DNA of 12,214 bases from DTDR01 sp964505415. GTDB taxonomy: Bacteria; Hydrothermota; Tepidihabitantia; Tepidihabitantales; DTDR01. Made by a program: the position numbers and the translations under genes. Below the pieces are notes generated by a model that had not been told where the DNA came from, made no database searches, and was given only the letters and a program-made list of their open reading frames with translations. The stretch is from assembly GCA_964505415.1 (NCBI GenBank), contig CAZDHW010000024.1:1-12214 (forward strand), read 5' to 3'. Numbering within the stretch: the first letter of the stretch is position 1; each line of letters opens with the position of its first letter. Below, piece after piece: positions 6,496 to 12,214 of this stretch.

Positions 6496-7862
6496 ATCCT
6501 CAAATTTTCCGCGAATATGATATTCGCGGAATTGCCGATATCGACCTTACTGATGAGAATGTTTATAAAATTGCTTTGGGTTATGCAACTTATATCAACC
6601 AATTTGGTTATAAAGAAGTCTTGGTCGGTCGAGATGTTCGGTTATCTTCAGAAAGAATAAGAGATGCCTTAGTGGCTGGCCTTTTAGATGCTGGATGCCG
6701 AGTGATTGATTTGGGAATTGTTCCAACACCAGTTTTTTATTTTTCTGCTTTTTATTATGATAAGAATGCTGGATTAATGATCACGGGCAGCCATAATCCG
6801 AAGGAATTTAATGGGTTTAAAATTGGCTTAAATAAAACTACTATTTACGGTAAAGAAATTCAAAAATTAAGAGAAATTATTGAAGAAGAAAGATTTATTA
6901 AAGGAAAAGGAGAGTTATCATATTTAAATCCAATTCCTGATTATCTTGTTTATTTAAAATCAAAAATAAAGTTCCAAAATAGTTTAAAAGTAGTTTTTGA
7001 CCCCGGAAATGGAACCGGTGGTTATTTATTGGAAGAACTTTTTAAAGATTATCCAATAGAATCGGTTTTCATCAATTTAGAACCAGACGGCAACTTTCCT
7101 AATCATTTGCCAGATCCAACAATTCCGGAATATATGAAAGATGTAATAAGTTTAGTTAATGAATTAGACGCTTCTTTAGGAATTGGTTACGATGGCGATT
7201 GTGACCGAATTGGTGCCGTTGATGATAGAGGAAAAATTGTGTTTGGCGACCAATTATTAGCTCTCTATGCCTCAGAGATTGTTCTAAAATATCCAAAGGC
7301 AAAAATTGTCTTTGATGTAAAATGTTCCCAAGGATTGGTAGAATATCTTAATAAGATCAATGCTACTCCCCTCATGTGGAAAACTGGCCATTCTCTAATA
7401 AAAAATAAAATGAAAGAAGAAGGAGCATTGCTAGCCGGTGAAATGTCCGGTCATATGTTTTTTGCTGACGATTATTTTGGTTATGATGATGCTATTTATG
7501 CTTCCTTAAGATTATTAAAAATAGTTGCTGACAGCGAAAAAAAAATATCGGAACTTTTAGCTGATATTCCTCAATATTATTCTACACCGGAAATAAGAAT
7601 TGACTGTCCTGATGAAGAAAAATTTAGGGTGGTAGAAGAAATAAAAGAACATCTTAAAGGAAAATACGAAGTTATTGATATTGACGGGGTTCGGGTTATT
7701 TTCTTCGATGGTTGGGGACTTTTACGGGCCTCCAATACTCAGCCAGTTTTGGTTTTAAGATTTGAAGGGAAAAGTATAGAAAGTCTTAAAAAGATAAAAG
7801 AAATTTTTTATTCTCTCCTTGCTAAATATCCTTTTATAAAACTTGATAATTTGCTGCTATGA
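6483..7862 (+). CDS. Phosphomannomutase / phosphoglucomutase (alpha-D-phosphohexomutase family)
   Basis: Cytosolic enzyme that interconverts hexose 1- and 6-phosphates through a phosphoserine, feeding GDP-mannose or UDP-glucose and hence surface polysaccharide synthesis. The 459-residue protein has the family start FREYDIRG (9-16), the phosphoserine loop TGSHNP (101-106, S103), the metal loop DGDCDR (237-242), the sugar-binding GEMSGH (319-324) and the phosphate-binding RASNTQP (415-421) of domain 4. GEMSGH and the length of about 460 residues favour the PMM/PGM (ManB/AlgC) type over glucosamine mutase GlmM. Sugar preference cannot be read from sequence. The ATG at 6483 lies within dapB (13-nt overlap) and has no clear Shine-Dalgarno, so coupling is likely. 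A near-perfect inverted repeat covers codons 9-17. It is the last gene of the five-gene run. Confidence 0.93.
   Translation: MGKINPQIFREYDIRGIADIDLTDENVYKIALGYATYINQFGYKEVLVGRDVRLSSERIRDALVAGLLDAGCRVIDLGIVPTPVFYFSAFYYDKNAGLMITGSHNPKEFNGFKIGLNKTTIYGKEIQKLREIIEEERFIKGKGELSYLNPIPDYLVYLKSKIKFQNSLKVVFDPGNGTGGYLLEELFKDYPIESVFINLEPDGNFPNHLPDPTIPEYMKDVISLVNELDASLGIGYDGDCDRIGAVDDRGKIVFGDQLLALYASEIVLKYPKAKIVFDVKCSQGLVEYLNKINATPLMWKTGHSLIKNKMKEEGALLAGEMSGHMFFADDYFGYDDAIYASLRLLKIVADSEKKISELLADIPQYYSTPEIRIDCPDEEKFRVVEEIKEHLKGKYEVIDIDGVRVIFFDGWGLLRASNTQPVLVLRFEGKSIESLKKIKEIFYSLLAKYPFIKLDNLLL
6507..6531. repeat. Inverted repeat with 12-bp perfect arms inside the start of the phosphohexomutase gene
   Basis: TTCCGCGAATAT (6507-6518) and its exact reverse complement ATATTCGCGGAA (6520-6531) flank a single G. 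In RNA this could form a stem of about 11 bp with a 3-nt loop, beginning 24 nt after the start codon. It encodes the conserved FREYDIRG motif, which partly explains it. Confidence 0.6.
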
Positions 7863-7954
7863 ATTTTTGACGTAAGAAAAACATTTTTTTCGTTATATAA
7901 ACATTATCTTTGTTAAATGGACAACAAAAATAATCTTTTTTAGATAATAAACTA

Positions 7955-8152
7955 CTATTTTCCCAATCCTCCTGAGACAGTATAAGGGGTAGTTCCTTTT
8001 ATTTTCTTTTTATTTTTTAATTTAATAAACTTTACCCTTAAAATAAAGGGTCGTTTTATTTTTTTAGAATTAAACTTTCTGCCTTTTCCTCTAATTTTCA
8101 AACTTTTCCCTTGTGGTGTTATCTTTATCCGTTTTGATGAGATCCATATCAA
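7955..8152 (-). CDS. Doubtful small basic ORF, 65 codons
   Basis: I do not recognise this product. It starts at TTG (8152) and ends at TAG. It is strongly lysine/arginine-rich, with a C-terminus TTPYTVSGGLGK that looks less compositionally biased than the rest. For it: it fills a gap that is otherwise unusually long for this dense window, its coding strand is purine-rich like the real genes, and a minus-strand TATAAT lies upstream at 8177-8172. Against it: the start codon is rare, there is no Shine-Dalgarno, no -35 sits at the right distance from that TATAAT, and A-rich DNA readily gives lysine-rich random ORFs. It could be a true small gene, a decayed gene end or noise. Confidence 0.17.
   Translation of the reverse strand: MIWISSKRIKITPQGKSLKIRGKGRKFNSKKIKRPFILRVKFIKLKNKKKIKGTTPYTVSGGLGK
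8034..8065 (+). terminator. Possible intrinsic terminator of the tilS-ftsH-dapA-dapB-mutase run
   Basis: ACCCTT (8034-8039) and AAGGGT (8046-8051) form a 6-bp stem with a 6-nt loop, followed after CG by TTTT, an A and seven Ts on the plus strand. The T-tract is good but the stem is short. It lies about 170 nt after the mutase stop. On the minus strand the hairpin is not followed by a T-tract, so it is directional. Confidence 0.4.
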
Positions 8153-8196
8153 TTACTAGCAAAAATGAATTATTATAAGATAATGTCAATAAATAT

Positions 8197-8225
8197 TTGA
8201 TATTTTCTAAAAAAAAAGATATAAT
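8197..8225 (+). promoter_or_regulatory. Strong sigma-70-type promoter of ttcA, apparently leaderless
   Basis: TTGATA (8197-8202) and TATAAT (8220-8225) are separated by 17 bp. ATG at 8233 follows the -10 box by 7 nt (TTAAAAT), placing transcription start at or within a base or two of the start codon. No Shine-Dalgarno is possible on such a transcript. An imperfect inverted repeat (8182-8204) covers the -35 box. Confidence 0.75.
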
Positions 8226-8232
8226 TTAAAAT

Positions 8233-8946
8233 ATGAAAGAGATAGAAAAAAAGGCCTTTATCCTTTTAAAAAAGGCAATTATCAATTTCGGTCTTTTAAA
8301 CAATAATGAGAAATTTATTGTTGGCGTTTCTGGCGGAAAAGATTCTTTATGTTTAGTTCATCTTTTAAATCAATATAATTTAAAAGAAAGGAAAAAATGG
8401 GATTTTTTAGCAGTTTATATAAAACCAGATTTTTTTGATTTTAATATAAAAAGATTAGAAAATTTTTTTAAAAAATATAAGATTAATTATCAAATATTAG
8501 AAATGAAAATAAAAGATAAGATAGAAAGATTAAACAAAAATCCCTGTTTTCTTTGCTCACGGGAGAGAAAAAAAATGTTTTTTAATTTTGCTGAAGAATT
8601 AAAGTTAAATAAGATTGCCCTTGCCCATCATATTGAAGATATAAATGAAACAGTACTTTTAAATCTTTTCTATAATGGTGAAATATCGACCTTTTTACCA
8701 ATTCAAGATTTTTTTAATGGTAAATTTTACATAATAAGGCCTCTCTATTATTTTAATAATGATCTAATTAAAAATTATAATAAATTTCATAAAATAAAAG
8801 CAATAAAAAACCCTTGTCCTTATATAAAAGAGAATAAAAGAAATAAAATAAGAAATTTTTTAGAAAAACTATACCAGGAAGATAAAAGAATTAGAGAAAA
8901 TATTTTTAAGGGAATAAGAAGAATTAAGGAAAAATTTTTACCTTAA
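8233..8946 (+). CDS. ttcA: TtcA-family tRNA thiolation enzyme (probable 2-thiocytidine synthase)
   Basis: PP-loop ATPase, probably of the iron-sulfur class, that thiolates a tRNA base; in E. coli TtcA makes s2C32. The 237-residue protein has the PP-loop SGGKDS (33-38), then PCFLCSRERKK with C105 and C108, AHHIEDINETVLLNLFY (131-147, compare TtcA GHH..D....LFLNMFY), IIRPLYY (167-173), and a third cysteine C195 in KNPCPY. These three cysteines match the positions that hold the [4Fe-4S] cluster in TtcA (CxxC plus one distal Cys). The second cysteine of the distal CxxC seen in many homologues is absent. At 237 residues it is well short of the 311-residue E. coli enzyme. Lysine, asparagine and isoleucine are very abundant. 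It is transcribed alone from its own leaderless promoter and converges with rarA, 7 nt between stops. The exact base modified is inferred; another TtcA/TtuA-like thiolase is possible. Confidence 0.82.
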   Translation: MKEIEKKAFILLKKAIINFGLLNNNEKFIVGVSGGKDSLCLVHLLNQYNLKERKKWDFLAVYIKPDFFDFNIKRLENFFKKYKINYQILEMKIKDKIERLNKNPCFLCSRERKKMFFNFAEELKLNKIALAHHIEDINETVLLNLFYNGEISTFLPIQDFFNGKFYIIRPLYYFNNDLIKNYNKFHKIKAIKNPCPYIKENKRNKIRNFLEKLYQEDKRIRENIFKGIRRIKEKFLP

Positions 8947-8953
8947 TACTGCT

Positions 8954-10234
8954 TTATTTTTTATAATATTTGCCTTCGTAACCCCTATCAGTAGGAAAAT
9001 AATACTTTTTCCCTTTTAATTTTGGTGGCAAATAATCTTGTTCTATCTTTCCTTCTGGGTAATTGTGAGGATATTTATAATCTTTACCATAACCAATCTT
9101 TTCCATAAATTTTGTTACCGGATTTCTCAAATGGAGAGGAACGGGTTCGTTATAAGTATTTAAAGCATCTTTTTTTGCGTTTTCATAAGCCAAATAAACT
9201 GAATTACTTTTTGGTGCTAAGGATAAATAAATACAGGCTTGCGCCAAAGCTAAAGCGCATTCTGGCATACCAACAAAATCACAAGCATCTTTAGCTGCAT
9301 TGGCAATAACTAATGCCATAGGATCAGCATTGCCAATATCTTCCGAAGCCAAAATCACCAACCGCCGAGCAATATATAAGGGATCACAACCTGCTTCCAA
9401 CATCCTTGCCAACCAATATAAACTAGCATCAGGGTCACTTCCTCTAATAGATTTTATTAACGCTGATATCAAATTATAAAACTCTTCGCCTTTTTTATCA
9501 AAAACTAAGACTTTTCTTTCTAAAAGTGAAGAAATATCTTCAATAGTTATTTTTATTTTGCCGTTTTCATCTTTCTCTTTACTTAAAGTAGCTAATTCCA
9601 AAATGTTCAAAGCTGTCCGGGCATCACCATTGGAAATATTGGCGATATAATCTAAAACCTCTTCACTAATTTCTAAATTGTAATCTTTTAAACCATTAGG
9701 ATGAGTTACTGCCCTTTTCAAAATTCTTTTTATCTCGTCAATTGTTAAAGGTTTTAAAACATAAACTTTCAAACGAGAAAGTAGTGGTGGAATGATTTCA
9801 AAAGAGGGATTTTCAGTAGTAGCGCCAATTAAAATTATCTTTCCTTTTTCCACATAAGGAAGTAAAGCATCCTGTTGGATTTTGTTAAAATGGTGAATCT
9901 CATCAATAAAAATTACAGTTCTTTTTTTATGGTATTTTAAATCTCTTTCGGCCAATTTTATTGCTTTTTTGACTTCATTTATTGTCGTATTGACTGCACT
10001 AAAAGTGACGAAATTAGCATCAGTGATATCCGCAATAATTTTTGCCAAAGTAGTTTTACCGGTTCCTGGTGGTCCCCAAAAAATAGATGAATGAATCTCC
10101 TTTTTAGCTAATAATTTTCTTAACGGTTTATCTTTAGCTAACAGATGTTCTTGACCAACAAATTCCTCTAAATTCTTCGGTCTTACTCTTTCCGCTAACG
10201 GTGGCGAGAAATTTTGTTTTTCCAATAATCCCAC
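8954..10234 (-). CDS. rarA: Replication-associated recombination protein A (RarA/MgsA), AAA+ ATPase
   Basis: RarA is a tetrameric clamp-loader-like AAA+ ATPase acting at stalled replication forks, related to eukaryotic WRNIP1/Mgs1. The 426-residue protein starts with the typical PLAERVRPKNLEEFVGQEHL (12-31), then Walker A GPPGTGKT (54-61), Walker B VIFIDEIHHF (107-116, D111-E112), sensor 1 GATTENPSF (137-145), LLSRLKVYVLKPL with the arginine-finger region (151-163), and sensor 2 SNGDARTALN (201-210). The C-terminal part has IRGSDPDASLYWLARMLEAG (263-282) and SEDIGNADPMAL (297-308), diagnostic of RarA rather than RuvB or DnaX. The start is GTG at 10234, with no in-frame ATG nearby. A perfect-consensus promoter ends 5 nt before it, so the mRNA is probably leaderless. 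It lies 53 nt downstream of the EF-G gene on the same strand; partial read-through from it is possible. Confidence 0.95.
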   Translation of the reverse strand: MGLLEKQNFSPPLAERVRPKNLEEFVGQEHLLAKDKPLRKLLAKKEIHSSIFWGPPGTGKTTLAKIIADITDANFVTFSAVNTTINEVKKAIKLAERDLKYHKKRTVIFIDEIHHFNKIQQDALLPYVEKGKIILIGATTENPSFEIIPPLLSRLKVYVLKPLTIDEIKRILKRAVTHPNGLKDYNLEISEEVLDYIANISNGDARTALNILELATLSKEKDENGKIKITIEDISSLLERKVLVFDKKGEEFYNLISALIKSIRGSDPDASLYWLARMLEAGCDPLYIARRLVILASEDIGNADPMALVIANAAKDACDFVGMPECALALAQACIYLSLAPKSNSVYLAYENAKKDALNTYNEPVPLHLRNPVTKFMEKIGYGKDYKYPHNYPEGKIEQDYLPPKLKGKKYYFPTDRGYEGKYYKK

Positions 10235-10239
10235 GAAAA

Positions 10240-10268
10240 ATTATAGGTTTCTTTTATATAAATGTCAA
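10240..10268 (-). promoter_or_regulatory. Perfect-consensus sigma-70 promoter of rarA, apparently leaderless
   Basis: On the minus strand TTGACA (10268-10263), a 17-bp spacer and TATAAT (10245-10240) are all exact consensus. Only TTTTC (5 nt) separates the -10 box from GTG at 10234, so +1 should fall on the first base or two of the start codon. It lies in the 53-nt gap after the EF-G stop codon. Confidence 0.85.
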
Positions 10269-10287
10269 TATTTTATTTTTATATAAG

Positions 10288-12214
10288 TTATTTTATAATT
10301 TCGCCCAAATAAGGAAAAATTTTTTTAATTTCCTCTTCGGGAAGTTTTTCGTAATGGGAAAAATGCATAGAATAGGTCGCCCTTCCTGAAGATAGGGAAC
10401 GAATGGTGGTTGCGTACCCAAAGGTTTCTTTTAAGGGAACAATACCTAATAAGAGGCGATAATCTTTTATTAATTCGATTTTTAAAACTTTGCCTCTCCG
10501 AGCAATCAAATCATTGATGATTACTCCCACATATTCTTCTGGTGTTAAAATTTCAATATTCATTATTGGTTCTAAGATTGTTGGCATTCCATTTTTATAA
10601 GCTTCACTAAAAGCATTACTAACTGCCATTTGAAAAGCAAAATCTGAGGGATTTTCTTTATTGTAATTGCCATCAATTATCTCAACAAGAATATTGGTAA
10701 CTGGATAGCCAATTAATAAACCGCTATTAGTAATGCCGAAAATAGTTTCTTCAATCTTCGGATAAAAATTTTCGGGAATTTTTTCTTTATCGACATTGAA
10801 AACAATGTTTAGCCCTTTTTCTTTAGGAGAAATTTTTACGGTAATTTCTGCTTGATATAGTTTATTATCAATTATCCGGGAAAATTTACCGACTCCCACA
10901 CTTTCCTTGGTTACTGTTTCCCGATAAGAAACCTGAGGCTTACCCACATAACAAGGAACACCGTAATCCCTTTGGAGTCGATCGGTAATTATTTCTAAAT
11001 GTAATTCTCCCATTCCCATAATTATTCTTTGGCCCGTTTCTTCATCATATTTTACTTTGAAAGTTGGGTCTTCAATCATTAAAAGTTCCAAACTTTCTAT
11101 TAATTTCTTTTCATCTTTTTTTGTTTTTGGTTCAATCGTTGCAAAAATTACTGGTTCAGGAAAAGTTAAAGGCTCAAAAGCAATGGGTGCATGCAAATCA
11201 CAAAGAGTATAACCAGTTTTCACATTCTTTAAACCCACTAAAGCACCAATTTCACCAGCTTTTAATTCTTCTACTTCTTCTTGTTTATTAGCATGCATTA
11301 ATAAAATCTTATTTACTCTTATTTTTTCCATTGTTGGCACTACTAATATTTGTTTTCCTGTTCGAATTTTTCCTGAATATATCCGAAAATAAGAAAGCAA
11401 ACCACGATTAAAATCATTTTGGATTTTAAAAATTAAAGCCGAAAGCGGTTGTGAGATGTCAGCTTTTCTTTCTTCTATTTGGTTATTTTTAGGATGAAAG
11501 CCAACAACTGGTGGCAAGTCAATGGGCGAAGGCAAATAATCCACAATCGCATCCAAAAGTGGTTGAATTCCTTTATTTTTTAAAGCGCTACCGCATAAGA
11601 CCGGATAAAACTTTAAATTTATTGTTCCCTTTCTTATTGTTTTTTTTATTAAATCTATATCAACTTTTTCACCTTTTAAATATTTTTCTAATATCTCTTC
11701 ATTTTCTTCGGCTAAAATTTCTATCATTTTTTCTCTTTTTAATTTGACTATTTCTTGATAATCATCAGGAATAGGAAGTTTTTCATATTTTGCTCCTAAA
11801 GTTTCTTCATACCAGATATACAAAATTTCTTCTATCAAATCAATCACCCCTTGAAAATTTTCTTCCTTGCCATAAGGAATTTGGATGGGTAAAGGTTTTA
11901 AAGAAAGTCTTTCTTCCATCATTTTAATTACTCTTTCAAAATCTGAACCTATTCTGTCAAGTTTATTAATAAAAGCAATTCGGGGTACTTTATATTTGTC
12001 TGCTTGGTGCCAAACCGTTTCGGTTTGCGATTCCACACCACCAACACCACAAAACACAATAACTGCCCCGTCTAAAACTTTTAAACATCTTTCTACTTCA
12101 ATAGTAAAATCTACATGCCCCGGGGTATCAATAATATTTATTTGATGCTCTTTCCAAAAACAGGTGGTAGCGGCAGCAGTGATTGTTATTCCTCTTTCTT
12201 TTTCCTGGATCATC
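10288..12214 (-). CDS. Translation elongation factor G, 5'-truncated by the window edge; EF-G2 (recycling-type) features
   Basis: Ribosomal translocation/recycling GTPase. At least 641 residues are visible; the G1 P-loop lies outside the window, so the first Met seen is internal. Numbering from it: switch I ERGIT (6-10), G3 DTPGH (29-33), G4 NKLD (83-86), G5 GSALKNKG (208-215), domain II to about 345, domain III with GMGELHLEIITDR (400-412) and GKPQVSYRET (424-433), domain IV from about 434, and domain V with FGYATTIRSLSSGRATYSM (598-616). The GGxGQ(Y/F) segment that opens domain IV in canonical EF-G is missing; the text reads TKESVGVGKFSRIIDNKLY instead. NDFNRGLLSYFRIYSG (266-281) and EDPTFKVKYDEETGQ (381-395) recall mitochondrial EF-G2. 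I therefore infer the EF-G2/spdEFG2 branch, but a divergent EF-G1 is possible. No S12, S7 or EF-Tu gene follows it, unlike the classical str operon. Confidence 0.93.
   Translation of the reverse strand, partial: MIQEKERGITITAAATTCFWKEHQINIIDTPGHVDFTIEVERCLKVLDGAVIVFCGVGGVESQTETVWHQADKYKVPRIAFINKLDRIGSDFERVIKMMEERLSLKPLPIQIPYGKEENFQGVIDLIEEILYIWYEETLGAKYEKLPIPDDYQEIVKLKREKMIEILAEENEEILEKYLKGEKVDIDLIKKTIRKGTINLKFYPVLCGSALKNKGIQPLLDAIVDYLPSPIDLPPVVGFHPKNNQIEERKADISQPLSALIFKIQNDFNRGLLSYFRIYSGKIRTGKQILVVPTMEKIRVNKILLMHANKQEEVEELKAGEIGALVGLKNVKTGYTLCDLHAPIAFEPLTFPEPVIFATIEPKTKKDEKKLIESLELLMIEDPTFKVKYDEETGQRIIMGMGELHLEIITDRLQRDYGVPCYVGKPQVSYRETVTKESVGVGKFSRIIDNKLYQAEITVKISPKEKGLNIVFNVDKEKIPENFYPKIEETIFGITNSGLLIGYPVTNILVEIIDGNYNKENPSDFAFQMAVSNAFSEAYKNGMPTILEPIMNIEILTPEEYVGVIINDLIARRGKVLKIELIKDYRLLLGIVPLKETFGYATTIRSLSSGRATYSMHFSHYEKLPEEEIKKIFPYLGEIIK

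Larger units (their letters stand above)
7863..8232. other. 370-bp region without a firm gene between the phosphohexomutase and ttcA genes
   Basis: Very AT-rich. From left to right I see a T-rich stretch just after the mutase stop with no good hairpin; a weak ATCT/AGAT hairpin at 7933-7945; a stem-loop plus T-tract at 8034-8065 (possible plus-strand terminator); and the ttcA promoter near the right end. The minus strand is purine-rich, as the coding strands of this window are, and carries a 65-codon ORF at 8152-7955 that I do not recognise. No tRNA, tmRNA, RNase P RNA or SRP RNA signature was seen. Confidence 0.6.

Noticed and set aside
7867..7898. TTGACG and TTATAT after the phosphohexomutase stop as a plus-strand promoter
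   Set aside because: The spacing is about 20 bp, the -10 match is poor and no gene follows within range.
7933..7950. Hairpin ATCT/AGAT as a terminator
   Set aside because: The stem is only 4 weak pairs. On the minus strand a short T-run follows, but this is too weak to call.
8172..8189. Minus-strand TTGACA (8189-8184) plus TATAAT (8177-8172) as a promoter for the 65-codon ORF
   Set aside because: Only 6 bp separate the boxes, so they cannot form one promoter. Each box alone lacks a partner at the right distance.
10201..10389. 62-codon plus-strand ORF spanning the rarA start and EF-G end
   Set aside because: It overlaps two firm genes on the other strand and the rarA promoter. It shows no family features.
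1..12214. tRNA/rRNA genes, CRISPR array, insertion sequence, toxin-antitoxin or phage cargo
   Set aside because: I looked on both strands for T-loop motifs, spaced repeats, transposase motifs and terminal inverted repeats and found none. The region is housekeeping in character.

Overview
This is an AT-rich bacterial chromosome segment, densely packed and mostly housekeeping. It has seven complete protein genes and two genes cut by the window edges. No tRNA, rRNA, CRISPR array, insertion sequence or phage gene was recognised. The left-edge fragment ends in a C-terminal domain of the type IX secretion (Por) sorting kind, and the aminotransferase after it resembles a group I know best from thermophilic archaea and deep-branching bacteria. 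Together with the AT bias this suggests an FCB-group or candidate-phylum (for example WOR-3-like), possibly thermophilic bacterium. That placement is inference and weak.

Layout. (1) 2-232, plus strand: 3' end of a probable secreted protein. (2) 289-1614, plus: class III PLP aminotransferase with a strong Shine-Dalgarno. (3) 1706-7862, plus: a tight five-gene run, tilS-ftsH-dapA-dapB-phosphohexomutase, whose junctions are a 28-nt overlap, a 1-nt gap, a 4-nt ATGA overlap and a 13-nt overlap. It links tRNA-Ile lysidinylation, membrane proteolysis, the first two committed steps of lysine/diaminopimelate synthesis and sugar-phosphate supply. (4) 7863-8232: the only long gap without a firm gene. 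It has a weak plus-strand terminator, a doubtful minus-strand 65-codon ORF and the promoter of the next gene. (5) 8233-8946, plus: a short TtcA-type tRNA thiolase, convergent with (6) rarA (10234-8954, minus). (7) 10288-12214, minus: most of an elongation factor G, 5' end outside the window, whose features point to the EF-G2 (recycling-type) branch.

The most interesting signal is regulatory. Three genes that begin transcription units (tilS, ttcA, rarA) each have a sigma-70-type promoter with a 17-bp spacer, and the -10 box ends only 5-7 nt before the start codon. This implies leaderless mRNAs; the rarA promoter is a perfect consensus. None of the three has a Shine-Dalgarno. The aminotransferase and the operon-internal dapA do have good ones. 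The window therefore seems to mix leaderless initiation at operon heads with Shine-Dalgarno or coupled initiation elsewhere. I did not find a convincing new multi-gene system here.
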